56,687 nt of DNA from Thermoplasmatales archaeon UBA447 (GTDB lineage Archaea; Thermoplasmatota; Thermoplasmata; Thermoplasmatales; Thermoplasmataceae). Below are positions 33,303 to 41,818 of the stretch, in pieces (position 1 is the stretch's first letter; the number at the start of each line of letters is the position of its first letter). The notes below the pieces were generated by a model, which saw only the letters and a program-made list of their open reading frames with translations, was not told where the DNA came from and did not search any database. A program made the translations under genes and the position numbers. The DNA lies in the NCBI GenBank assembly GCA_002503205.1, contig DARE01000011.1, positions 1,247 to 57,933 of the forward strand, read 5' to 3'.

Positions 33303-33452
33303 ATGGCATTTCCAGAAGCTGTTGAAAGAAGGCTAAACAAGAAAATATGCATGAGATGTGATGCTAGGAATTCCCCGAATGCGATCAGCTGCAGGAAGTG
33401 TGGATATACTGGCCTCAGGTTTAAAGCGAAGGAAAGAAGAGGGGGACAATAA
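33303..33452 (+). CDS. rpl40e: 50S ribosomal protein L40e
   Basis: A 49-residue zinc-ribbon ribosomal protein. It begins MAFPEAVERRLNKKICMRCD, and the four zinc Cys are in CMRCDARNSP and CRKCGYTGLRFK. In eukaryotes this domain is fused to ubiquitin; here it is free, as in archaea. A TATA-like AGATAAATTTAATAG lies upstream at leaderless distance. Its TAA overlaps the possible ATA start of purQ, and its Gly-rich coding end (AGAGGGGG) provides the purQ ribosome binding site. Confidence 0.95.
   Translation: MAFPEAVERRLNKKICMRCDARNSPNAISCRKCGYTGLRFKAKERRGGQ
33438..33445 (+). promoter_or_regulatory. Ribosome binding site upstream of purQ
   Basis: AGAGGGGG lies within the end of the L40e gene, nine bases before the ATT at 33455 and 42 bases before the first ATG at 33488. 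Its position argues for a start upstream of that ATG. Confidence 0.4.
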
Positions 33453-33454
33453 CC

Positions 33455-34231
33455 ATTAAAGAAACCCCAAAAGTTGGCATTCTTCGAATGGAAGGCACGA
33501 ATAACGAATTCGAGGCTTTCAATGCTTTTCTTGAGTCGGGGTGTGAACCTCACTACGTTCACTTAAACCAGCTGAAAAGGAGAGAAGTTTCTCTGGAGGA
33601 TTTTTCAGGACTCTTTCTTCCCGGTGGATTTTCCGCAGGAGATTATATCAGAGCTGGAGCAATATTCGCAAACCGTTTAAGGAATTCTAGCTTCATTGAT
33701 CTAGTTAATTTTATTGATTCAGGTAAACCTGTTATAGGAGTATGCAACGGTTTTCAGATTCTATCTGAAATGGGTTTCCTTCCTGGGCTAGATAAAAAAA
33801 GAGCCATTGCTCTGGATCATAACGATTCAAACAGATATGAGTGCAGATTCACATATATCAGAAGAACTTCCAAAAGCCCGGTTTTCAGGAATAATTTAAA
33901 ACTCAATAACCCTTATGTTGTGCCTGTAGCACACGCGGAAGGCAAAATCAGGTTTGATGCAGAATCAACTTTGGAAAAACTGATTGATTCCGGTCAGGTG
34001 CTCTTTAAATATTCCACGCCGGATGGACTAGATGGTGATTACCCCTGGAACCCCAACGGCACAACTGAATCTATTTCTGGCCTTTCTAATACTGAAGGTA
34101 ACGTAATAGGTCTTATGCCACATCCGGAAAGATTGATGGATGATAACATAAGGTACAGCGGAAACCATGGAGAAACTACAATTGGGAAAGCATTCTTCAG
34201 TGACCTGAAAGACTATATGTCAGCATTCTAG
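33455..34231 (+). CDS. purQ: Phosphoribosylformylglycinamidine synthase subunit PurQ
   Basis: Glutamine amidotransferase subunit of FGAM synthase in purine synthesis. It supplies ammonia to PurL. Motifs are KVGILRMEGTNNEFEAF, LPGGFSAGDYIRAGA, the nucleophile Cys in IGVCNGFQILSEMGFLPG, and the catalytic His/Glu in GLMPHPERLMDD. The first ATG (33488) would delete the conserved first strand (KVGILR). The frame upstream has only ATT (33455) or ATA (33449) as plausible starts. ATT is chosen because AGAGGGGG ends nine bases before it. The stop interlocks with the convergent kinase gene. Confidence 0.88.
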   Translation: MKETPKVGILRMEGTNNEFEAFNAFLESGCEPHYVHLNQLKRREVSLEDFSGLFLPGGFSAGDYIRAGAIFANRLRNSSFIDLVNFIDSGKPVIGVCNGFQILSEMGFLPGLDKKRAIALDHNDSNRYECRFTYIRRTSKSPVFRNNLKLNNPYVVPVAHAEGKIRFDAESTLEKLIDSGQVLFKYSTPDGLDGDYPWNPNGTTESISGLSNTEGNVIGLMPHPERLMDDNIRYSGNHGETTIGKAFFSDLKDYMSAF

Positions 34232-34773
34232 GACTCTCGCTGGCTATCTGAAATTGAATTCAAAAGCTCTGCTGCATTTTCTCTGAATTCTTCGAGTGTG
34301 CGATCATTAACAATCATAAAATCAGAAAGGGAGATGGTTCTTCCTATGCCCCATTCTAGCTCGCGAGAATCCCTTTTATTAAGGCCTGCTTCGTCCTTAA
34401 CGTCGTCAGGTCGGCTCCTTCTCTGTATTCTCCTTAAACGTTCCTCCTGATTGGCATAGATTGCAATAACCCTTACTTTATTGAATTTGTTTCTAAAGAA
34501 TTCCAGTTCCTCTATGTTCCTGAGACCATCGACAATTGTCCTGTCTGGTTCGCTGATAAATTCGGATGTTCTTCTGGCCCAAATATCCATGCCATGCAAT
34601 TTTCTTTCTTCGGATGCATATTTACCAATCTGTGAATCATTTTCTGCAATTCCCTGCCTCCTAGCGTAATCCTTGACCGTATTCCCCATGTGAACATCCA
34701 GCCACCCAAGCTTCTTTGCTACCTGAACAAATTCATCCTTTCCTGATCCTGGCATTCCAGTAACTATCAACAT
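34228..34773 (-). CDS. UPF0200-type P-loop nucleotide kinase-like protein
   Basis: Predicted nucleotide kinase of the archaeal UPF0200 family, related to dephospho-CoA and adenylate kinases. The Walker A motif is MLIVTGMPGSGKDEFVQVAK. DRTIVDGLRNIEELEFF and the lid-like RRIQRRSRPDD follow. The start is the ATG at 34773; a TTG nine codons upstream is in frame but adds unconserved residues. The substrate is unknown for the family. It converges with purQ, sharing a palindromic CTAG that supplies both stops. About 180 residues, normal for the group. Confidence 0.85.
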   Translation of the reverse strand: MLIVTGMPGSGKDEFVQVAKKLGWLDVHMGNTVKDYARRQGIAENDSQIGKYASEERKLHGMDIWARRTSEFISEPDRTIVDGLRNIEELEFFRNKFNKVRVIAIYANQEERLRRIQRRSRPDDVKDEAGLNKRDSRELEWGIGRTISLSDFMIVNDRTLEEFRENAAELLNSISDSQRES

Positions 34774-34926
34774 GCATACCTGAAGAGAAGATTCATTCAA
34801 TATGTTTTTCAGAAGTTCAATTTGATTTTAATTCGGACTCAGGGGTAAGGAGAAAATCCAAAAATCTTTTTTAAAGCAATTCCCATTAAGCTTTTTAACA
34901 AAATAAGCATTACGTATCGATTCCAA

Positions 34927-36825
34927 ATGGATCTGAACTTAACACTTGGCGGTCCTCAGGGTGGTGGAATTGATACGTCTTCTAACATGATTACCCGGGC
35001 CTTTGCAGCCGCAGGATATAATGTTTTTGGAGTTAGAGAGTACCATTCCAACATAAAGGGGAGGCACAGCTACAATCACCTCAGGGTGAAGGAAGAGAGA
35101 CCAAGGTCTTTGAAATATCCTGTAGATATTCTTATTGCCCTGGATCCTGACACCATTTTTGAACATATTGAGGATGTCGGAGAAGGCACGAAAATAGTGT
35201 ATGACAAACAGTTCGAAACCTCTGATCTGGCTTCAGCGAGAATGATAATGAGAGACACTGCAAAGAGGATAAAGGAAACACTTCAGGATGAAAAATTGCC
35301 TCTAAATATAAAGGGAGCACTTCAACTTATGCAGAAAAAAGGGGGATCACCTATTGCTGTTCCATTCAATGAAGTTGTTTCATCAGCAATATCTGATGGC
35401 GTTCCTACAAGATATTTCAACACACTGGGATCTGCAATTACGCTTGCCATAGCAGGCCTTCCTTCCGAATTCGGGGAGGAATCAATCAGGCAGGTCTTTT
35501 CTGCAAAGGAAAGTGTTGTCGCTGAAAATATCAAAGTAGTTAAGGCAGCCTACGAATATTGCAATAACAACAAGCTAGCAGGCAAGCCCATACCGAAGCT
35601 GCCTAAAAAGAAGAGATTTCTGATAACTGGAAACGACGGGTCAGCTATTGGCAAACTTATGGGCGGGCTGAGGTTTCAGACCTATTACCCTATAACACCA
35701 GCAAGTGATGAAAGCTCAATTCTTGAGGAGCATGGGGCAATCTCATTCATAGAAAATGAGAACAGAAGCCTGAAAGATTCCGGCATAGTAATAGTCCAGA
35801 CTGAGGATGAAATATCAGCTGTTACAATGGCCCAGGGGGCGGCAATCACTGGTGCAAGATCATCCACAGCAACAAGTGGACCTGGCTTTTCTTTAATGGC
35901 TGAAGGTATTTCGTTTGCAGGAATGGACGAAGTCCCCATACTAATAACTCTCTATCAGAGAGGCGGGCCCAGCACTGGCTTGCCTACAAGGAACGGCCAG
36001 TCTGATCTGCTTTTCGCTCTGAACACAGGACACGGTGAGTTCCCGAGAATAGTCATATCATCTGGAGATGTGGAGGAATGCATATATGATGCAATGAAGG
36101 GCCTGAACTATGCCCAGAGGTATCAGATGCCAGTTCTCCATCTCATTGACAAGAACCTTGCCAACACCAGTGACCTTGTACCTGAGATCGACTCTAAAAG
36201 AGTCAAGGTAAGTCAGGTTCTGGCAACAAAGGATTCGGAATCCTTCAGAAGATATAACCTTGATACGGAAAACGGAATTTCAAACCCAGGATACCTTGGA
36301 AAGAATATTTTCTGGATGACTGGAGACGAGCATGACGAACTAGGACATGTTACGGAAGACCCGGATGTAAGGGACAGAATGATGAGAAAGAGGTTCCAGA
36401 AGCTTAAAACTGTTGAAGATGAGGTTCCGATGAATGACAGAGCTGTCTTATACGGCCCTTCCGATGCAGAGATTACTTTTGTTACATGGGGAAGCCAGAA
36501 AGGCGTTATCCTTGATGTTATGGAGGACCTCAAAGCTAAGAAAATATCAGCAAATCTTCTTTACATCAAGATGTTTGAACCGTTCCCTTCTGAGTTTGTT
36601 AGCAAGATACTGAAAAAGGCAAAACTTGTCATTGACGTTGAAAGCAACATGCTGGCTCAGGCTGCCAGAGTAATCAGAACAAACACAGGCATTAACATTG
36701 AGAAGAGCATTCTGAAGTATAACGGCAGGCACATAACAGAAGACGAGCTTCTGGAGTCTGCCATGAATATTTATAACAACAGAAAAGAGGAGAAATTAGA
36801 GGAGGTTTTGGAAAATGGCGCATAA
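34927..36825 (+). CDS. 2-oxoacid:ferredoxin oxidoreductase, fused gamma-alpha subunit
   Basis: Large subunit of the CoA-dependent 2-oxoacid (pyruvate/2-oxoglutarate) ferredoxin oxidoreductase. Residues 1 to about 200 form the gamma domain (LTLGGPQGGGIDTSSNMI). The alpha domain follows, with the YPITPASDES motif characteristic of the Sulfolobus-type enzyme, TEDEISAVTMAQGAAITGAR and SGPGFSLMAEG. The 632 residues are full length. It overlaps the beta subunit gene by 11 bases. It supplies acetyl-CoA or succinyl-CoA and reduced ferredoxin. The start is probably leaderless, with CTTTTTAACA about 35 bases upstream. Confidence 0.95.
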   Translation: MDLNLTLGGPQGGGIDTSSNMITRAFAAAGYNVFGVREYHSNIKGRHSYNHLRVKEERPRSLKYPVDILIALDPDTIFEHIEDVGEGTKIVYDKQFETSDLASARMIMRDTAKRIKETLQDEKLPLNIKGALQLMQKKGGSPIAVPFNEVVSSAISDGVPTRYFNTLGSAITLAIAGLPSEFGEESIRQVFSAKESVVAENIKVVKAAYEYCNNNKLAGKPIPKLPKKKRFLITGNDGSAIGKLMGGLRFQTYYPITPASDESSILEEHGAISFIENENRSLKDSGIVIVQTEDEISAVTMAQGAAITGARSSTATSGPGFSLMAEGISFAGMDEVPILITLYQRGGPSTGLPTRNGQSDLLFALNTGHGEFPRIVISSGDVEECIYDAMKGLNYAQRYQMPVLHLIDKNLANTSDLVPEIDSKRVKVSQVLATKDSESFRRYNLDTENGISNPGYLGKNIFWMTGDEHDELGHVTEDPDVRDRMMRKRFQKLKTVEDEVPMNDRAVLYGPSDAEITFVTWGSQKGVILDVMEDLKAKKISANLLYIKMFEPFPSEFVSKILKKAKLVIDVESNMLAQAARVIRTNTGINIEKSILKYNGRHITEDELLESAMNIYNNRKEEKLEEVLENGA

Positions 36826-37738
36826 TTTTAAGAGCGATGTAACTGTAGATTGGTGCCCTGGATGCGGGGATTTTGGAATACTCACATCCATTACGCAGGC
36901 ACTTTCTGAATTGAATCTAGACCCGCATAACGTGGTTTCAGTTTCTGGAATTGGATGCTCCGGAAAGACACCACACTACCTTAATATTGGTGGTATACAC
37001 ACCCTGCATGGCAGATCTATCCCATTTGCCACAGGCGTCAAACTCTCCAATCCAAATTTGAAGGTAATAGTACCTGGTGGAGACGGGGACATGCTTGGTA
37101 TTGGTGCGGGACATTTCGTTGCTGAGGGCAGAAGAAACAGTGGACTCACAATAATAATTTTCGATAACGAGGTCTATGGCCTTACAAAGGGACAGGCGGC
37201 CCCGACAATGCAGCTTGGTGAGAAAACCAAAGGCCTCAGCAGAGCCAATATCTTTGGAAAGGTTAACCCAATTGCTCTTGCCCTTGCATCTGGATATTCA
37301 TTCGTTGCAAGAGGATTCTCCTTTGACATGAAACAGCTGAAGGAGATAATTAAAACAGCAATCCTTCACGAGGGATCATCTGTTATAGATGTCCTCCAGC
37401 CCTGCCCTACCTATAACAACATAAACACAATGGATTACTACCGAAAGAAGGTTTACAAGCTGGAGGATGACAAGTCATGGGATCCAGTTGTAACTGGAGA
37501 AAGCATGGATAAGGCTATTGAACAGTTCCAGAAGGCCTACAATAAAGGACTTGAGTGGGAGGAGAGAATCCCAACCGGCATATTCTACGATAACAGGGCA
37601 ATTCCATCCTTCACAAAGAGATTAAATGAGTTTGTGCCACAGTATTTCAAAAATCCTCCTTCTGATCAGATCGTCTCCGGGGTAGATGGATTTACCCCTG
37701 TTGATGTCGTCAAGACATTTGCGGATAAGACGATTTAA
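36815..37738 (+). CDS. 2-oxoacid:ferredoxin oxidoreductase beta subunit
   Basis: Thiamine-diphosphate and iron-sulfur-binding subunit. Cys in VDWCPGCGDFGIL, GIGCSGKTPHYL and LQPCPTYNN are the expected ligands of one [4Fe-4S] cluster. The TPP motif is GGDGDMLGIGAGHFVAEGRR, ending at FDNEVYGLTKGQAAPT. The 307 residues are typical. The gene overlaps the alpha subunit by 11 bases, and GGAGG in that gene's end serves as its ribosome binding site. Its TAA interlocks with the stop of the convergent LysE-type gene in TTAA. Confidence 0.95.
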   Translation: MAHNFKSDVTVDWCPGCGDFGILTSITQALSELNLDPHNVVSVSGIGCSGKTPHYLNIGGIHTLHGRSIPFATGVKLSNPNLKVIVPGGDGDMLGIGAGHFVAEGRRNSGLTIIIFDNEVYGLTKGQAAPTMQLGEKTKGLSRANIFGKVNPIALALASGYSFVARGFSFDMKQLKEIIKTAILHEGSSVIDVLQPCPTYNNINTMDYYRKKVYKLEDDKSWDPVVTGESMDKAIEQFQKAYNKGLEWEERIPTGIFYDNRAIPSFTKRLNEFVPQYFKNPPSDQIVSGVDGFTPVDVVKTFADKTI

Positions 37739-38313
37739 ACAAAAAACAGATAAATGAAAACAGCTCCGAACACAAAGAGAAATGTGGAGCTGAAAATTTT
37801 TATTATTTTTTCCATCTTGTTTTCAAATTTTTTCGTGGCAATCCTGACTGCTCCAGTTAGTATGAACACCCACAGAAGAGCTCCAGCGAAGAGAAAAATG
37901 ATCGTAAAAATTCCGAAACGCTCGTATACTCCAAGTCCGGCTGTGAGCCACCAGCCTATCTGGAGCGGATTAAGCAACCCTACAGTTACACCAGAGACAT
38001 AGCCGCCCGTCCTGCTATTGCCAGTTCCTTCTGATACCGGGGAGATAAGGATTCTGTATCCCAGATAGATGAAGAAGGCTGCCCCTACGGGGTAAATGTA
38101 GTGAACGTACCGGTGAAGGGAGAATTCACTGCCGATGAAAATTGTAATGACCATAAGAATAAAATCAGCAGTCATAGCTCCGAGCCCAACTGATACAGCC
38201 CCGGGAATGCTTCGAGTTGCCCTGTTTATTAGCATTGAAGTTATTGGTCCCGGTGGTGCTGCTAGAGAAATGCCGAGCAAAAGCCCTCCCGATGCTAGAA
38301 GAATAAAATCCAT
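37735..38313 (-). CDS. LysE-family translocator
   Basis: Membrane exporter of the LysE/RhtB family, usually exporting amino acids or small metabolites. About six hydrophobic segments are seen. The N-terminal signature is GISLAAPPGPITSMLINRAT, and VGLGAMTADFILM and GLLNPLQIGWWLTAGL carry the family GxxNP-type pattern. The 192 residues are normal. It is divergent from the methyltransferase-like gene (60-base gap) and convergent with the beta subunit gene. The exported substrate is unknown. Confidence 0.85.
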   Translation of the reverse strand: MDFILLASGGLLLGISLAAPPGPITSMLINRATRSIPGAVSVGLGAMTADFILMVITIFIGSEFSLHRYVHYIYPVGAAFFIYLGYRILISPVSEGTGNSRTGGYVSGVTVGLLNPLQIGWWLTAGLGVYERFGIFTIIFLFAGALLWVFILTGAVRIATKKFENKMEKIIKIFSSTFLFVFGAVFIYLFFV

Positions 38314-38373
38314 TCTGATACACTTCTCTACTTTCTCTCCAAATGATAAAATAATTCAAAATGGTATTGGATC

Positions 38374-38991
38374 ATGGACATACAGGATAAATTCCTAGGT
38401 TACCTTAAAACAGAAAGGAAGGGATTCGATAATGTGGTATCTGAGGCTGAATCTATAAATGATGAAGTCAGAAGAAAAATAGGATCCAGAGACTACTGGC
38501 AGGTTTCTCCCAGGGAGCTTGGATACATATATGCATCTATCAAACTTTTTGGGGGAAGAATAATTGCAGAGACCGGAGTGGGGCCTGGAACCACTTCTTA
38601 TGCCATACTCAAGGCATCTGAAGGATTCAACGGGCACCTATACAGTTTTGACCTTGGAAAACCATTTGGCAAGGAAAAGGACATGCCTGTCGGGTTCATG
38701 ATACCCGATACCCTCAGGGATAGGTTCACCCTTATAATCGGAAATACAAAGGCTACCCTTGAAAAGAATCTCATATATTTCGGTCCCTTTGACGTATTCT
38801 TCCATGATTCTGAGCACACCTATGAGCATGTTAAATTTGAACTTGAAACCGCATTGAAAAACCTAAGGAGCAAGTTTCTGATCATAGTGGACAATTATGA
38901 CTGGACAAATGCACCCGTTGAATTTGCCAAGTCACACGGTTTCAATCTATTCCACCCATTTGATGATCTCTGTTTCATATTTCCGGACTAA
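38374..38991 (+). CDS. Class I SAM-dependent methyltransferase-like protein
   Basis: Rossmann-fold protein resembling Methyltransf_24/cephalosporin-hydroxylase-type methyltransferases. Motif I appears as IIAETGVGPGTTSYAILKA. The acidic loop SFDLGKPFGKE and the post-motif FDVFFHDSEHTYEHVKFELE, with His-Asp and Tyr-Glu, are typical of the group. The 205 residues form one domain with a short helical N-terminus. The methyl acceptor is unknown. It stands alone, upstream of and convergent with Orc1/Cdc6 (15-base gap). Confidence 0.75.
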   Translation: MDIQDKFLGYLKTERKGFDNVVSEAESINDEVRRKIGSRDYWQVSPRELGYIYASIKLFGGRIIAETGVGPGTTSYAILKASEGFNGHLYSFDLGKPFGKEKDMPVGFMIPDTLRDRFTLIIGNTKATLEKNLIYFGPFDVFFHDSEHTYEHVKFELETALKNLRSKFLIIVDNYDWTNAPVEFAKSHGFNLFHPFDDLCFIFPD

Positions 38992-39006
38992 TATTTCTTG
39001 TTTGGT

Positions 39007-40296
39007 TCAGTCATCAGCCGGTTTAGAATCCTTTAAATTTCCCAAAAATTTTTCAGCTTCATCCTGATCTATTGAATCGAACCTTGCCTGCCTTACCATT
39101 CTGCTTCCCTTGAATGATGAAAGCACCTCATCCTCAAGCAGATACTTCCGGTAGTGGCTTATCTCGCCATTTGTCCTGAAAAACCGGGTTCTTCCATATC
39201 TGCCAAGGCTCTTGGTTATGGATGTTAGAAGACCATAGTCCTGCAGTTCAGAAAGGATGTCACTGATACGGCGTATTGAAAGTGGAGAAATTCCCAGCTC
39301 GACGGCCATGTTCCTGTAGTTTTCCTGAATTTCTCCGGTGGTAATCTGGCCACTTGATGTTTCCTGCGATATTATGGTGCTCAAAAGGACCATCTTGGAG
39401 TGAAGAGGGAGCGTAGTTATTGCTTCCCTGACAACATTCATGTCGAACTTGTCTCTGGCCTCGTATATCTCCCTGTCGGTTAGTTTTTCCCTTTTCTCCC
39501 TGACTGCTATTTCGATGGCAATCCTCATCAGATCAAGTGCCTTTCTGGCATCCCCATGCTCCTGTGCCCCTATTGCGGAGCAGAGGCTTATCGCTGAAGG
39601 CTCAACACTCTCTTCCTTAACAACCCCCTTAAGTCGATAGGAGATAATATCCCTGAGCTGATCTGCATTGTAGGGTGCAAATACAACGCTCTCCTGGTTG
39701 AGCCTGCTCCTAATTCTCGGTTCGAGTGTTTCTATAAAATGTGCATCATTGGTTATGCCAATAATTGAGGTAATGGTTCTGGTGGAATCATCTATAATCT
39801 TCAAAATTACATAGAGGGAATCTCCACCATTCTTAAGGATCAGTTTGTCAAGTTCATCCAGTATAATTACAAGCGCACCCATTTCCCTGGAGAGCAGGCC
39901 CATTAATTCCAGATAGATTCTGTCAAGTGGCCAACCAAGAGATGGGATCTGTTCCTCTGTGCCTCCTTTAAGGGTATTTACAATGTTTACAAGGATCGAG
40001 TATGGTGAATCATATATCTGGCAGTTGCAGTATATCACCTTTGTTGAAGGCCCTGTCGCTTCTGCAAGGAGTTTTGTCACATGATGCGCGGCTGATGTTT
40101 TTCCTGTACCTGTTTTGCCGTAAAGGATAAGGTTTGAGGGCCTCTGTTTTCTCATTATGCTTGCCAGAATCCGAACCATGTGCTCTATTTCCTTCTCACG
40201 GTGGGGGAGCTTTTCGGGTACAAAGGAGCTGCCAAGTGTGTCCAGATTCCCGGTAATTATGCCGGAATTCTCAGTAAAATTGAAGAAAGGATTCAT
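39007..40296 (-). CDS. cdc6: Orc1/Cdc6 replication initiator
   Basis: Origin-binding AAA+ ATPase that starts DNA replication and loads MCM. Walker A is LILYGKTGTGKTSAAHHV. Walker B is LVIILDELDKLI. Sensor 1 is SIIGITNDAHFIE. The Arg-finger region and the winged-helix C-terminus (LGISPLSIRRISDILSELQD) follow. The 429 residues are normal. The flanking gap (40297-40399) is only about 100 bases and shows no origin-recognition-box repeat that I can identify, so this copy may not mark an origin, or the origin uses unrecognised sites. The tail is Lys/Asp-rich. Confidence 0.95.
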   Translation of the reverse strand: MNPFFNFTENSGIITGNLDTLGSSFVPEKLPHREKEIEHMVRILASIMRKQRPSNLILYGKTGTGKTSAAHHVTKLLAEATGPSTKVIYCNCQIYDSPYSILVNIVNTLKGGTEEQIPSLGWPLDRIYLELMGLLSREMGALVIILDELDKLILKNGGDSLYVILKIIDDSTRTITSIIGITNDAHFIETLEPRIRSRLNQESVVFAPYNADQLRDIISYRLKGVVKEESVEPSAISLCSAIGAQEHGDARKALDLMRIAIEIAVREKREKLTDREIYEARDKFDMNVVREAITTLPLHSKMVLLSTIISQETSSGQITTGEIQENYRNMAVELGISPLSIRRISDILSELQDYGLLTSITKSLGRYGRTRFFRTNGEISHYRKYLLEDEVLSSFKGSRMVRQARFDSIDQDEAEKFLGNLKDSKPADD

Positions 40297-40399
40297 TGAT
40301 TATACCCAGAATTATAGCAAGTCTTCAGTTATACAAAAATCTTTTTTGATTCTGTAAGATAAATTTTTAACAGCGGTCCATGCAGAAGATACCGGGACC

Positions 40400-41692
40400 T
40401 CATTCTTTATGGAAAAATTTCACTTTTATTCCCTTCTCCCTCATTATCCTGCCTAGTAGATACATTGAACCTGTGACCAGGACATCTGAACCAGAGGATA
40501 TGCATTCATCATACGCCGTCACAGGATCCTCAATTACTCGGGCCTCCCGGAACAGCCCTGAATACATTCTGTACAATTCTGCCGGAGGTATGGCCCTCTC
40601 AGGTTCCTCAGGTGTTGTAAAGACCACTCTGCTGCTCAGGCCACGGAGAATCTTCAGATAACTGTCTACATCCTTGTCGGATAACATCCCAACGAGAAGA
40701 ACTGGTTCACGGTTGGATATTGCTTTGTAACTTGATACCAGAGAATGGGCTGCCGGAGGGTTATGCGAGGAGTCCATAATGACCAGCGGGTCCTTTGATA
40801 TGACCTGCATTCTTCCTGGCCAGCATGTGTTGCTGATGCCTTTTTCTATTCTGGTTTTCGGCACAGATTCACCGGAATTTTCTATTGCCAGAACAGAGCA
40901 GATTATGTTATTCCTCTGGAAAAGACCCGGGAGAGAGGAGGAAATCCTGTATTCCCTATTGCCTGTTTTAAGCCTGAATTTAACCCCATCAACTGAGACT
41001 GTGAAATCTTCAGTGATGGCGTCCTTCCAGGAGCAGTGTAGTTCAGAGCCCCTGGATTCTGCTATTCTTTTAACAGTTGCGTATACTTCAGGCTTGTTGT
41101 CTCCAAGAACTACGGGAATTCCTTTTTTTATTATGCCTCCCTTCTCAAATGCTATTGAAGTAAGTGAACAGCCAAGTTTCATTGCATGTTCATATCCAAC
41201 CTGGGTTATCACACTGACCATGGGTGAAATTATATTAGTTGAGTCAAGCCTCCCTCCAAGGCCAACTTCAACTGAAGCATATTTGCAGGCTGTCTCCTGA
41301 AAGTATTTGAATGCAAGGACTGTTGTGAGCTCAAAGAATGTTGGATTCCTACTTTTTTCTTTGAGAGATTCTATTTTCCCCCTGTAATCACCAATAAATT
41401 TCTCTATGTATTCATCGGGAATGGATTTTCGCCCGGACACTATTCTCTCGTTAAAGTCGACAAGGTGAGGGGAAGTATAGATGCCTGTCCTTGAGTAGTT
41501 CTGAAGAATATTGTAAACAAATGCAGAAGTGGAACCTTTCCCGTTGGAGCCTGCTATATGCACTGACTTGAAACTTCTGTCTGGATTGCCAAGCATGCCG
41601 TTGAATTCCCTCGTAACCTCAAGGTCAAGTTTTATGCCTTCCCGCATAAGAGAGTACATATAATCAATCACGGATGAATCCATAAAGATCAC
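40400..41692 (-). CDS. folC: Folylpolyglutamate/dihydrofolate synthase (Mur ligase family)
   Basis: ATP-dependent ligase adding glutamate to a folate-type cofactor. The P-loop is VHIAGSNGKGSTSAFVYNIL, followed by TGIYTSPHLVDFNERI, the catalytic-region segment ASVEVGLGGRLDSTNI and GYEHAMKLG, with a C-terminal Mur ligase domain holding IMDSSHNPPAAHSL. At 430 residues it is the FolC type. In archaea the substrate could be tetrahydrofolate or a modified pterin. It lies downstream of nothing on its strand and 100 bases before cdc6. The start at 41692 gives the conserved N-terminus. Confidence 0.9.
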   Translation of the reverse strand: MIFMDSSVIDYMYSLMREGIKLDLEVTREFNGMLGNPDRSFKSVHIAGSNGKGSTSAFVYNILQNYSRTGIYTSPHLVDFNERIVSGRKSIPDEYIEKFIGDYRGKIESLKEKSRNPTFFELTTVLAFKYFQETACKYASVEVGLGGRLDSTNIISPMVSVITQVGYEHAMKLGCSLTSIAFEKGGIIKKGIPVVLGDNKPEVYATVKRIAESRGSELHCSWKDAITEDFTVSVDGVKFRLKTGNREYRISSSLPGLFQRNNIICSVLAIENSGESVPKTRIEKGISNTCWPGRMQVISKDPLVIMDSSHNPPAAHSLVSSYKAISNREPVLLVGMLSDKDVDSYLKILRGLSSRVVFTTPEEPERAIPPAELYRMYSGLFREARVIEDPVTAYDECISSGSDVLVTGSMYLLGRIMREKGIKVKFFHKE

Positions 41693-41792
41693 AAGAGACA
41701 GAAGGGATTTCTCCCGTACGAATCACAGAGCCCAATATTAGGATTTGCCTGCCCTCAAAAGTAGAGATTTGCTTACGGATATCTCCCTCAAA

Positions 41793-41804
41793 ACTTTATA
41801 TTAC
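41793..41804 (+). promoter_or_regulatory. TATA-like element for the AlaX-like gene
   Basis: ACTTTATATTAC lies about 20-25 bases before the ATG at 41819, consistent with leaderless expression. Confidence 0.45.
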
Positions 41805-41818
41805 CCTACATTCATGTA

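Noticed and set aside
40297..40399. Possible replication origin next to Orc1/Cdc6.
   Set aside because: The gap is only about 100 bases, and I see no repeated origin-recognition-box motif or long AT-rich unwinding element beyond ordinary promoter-like sequence.
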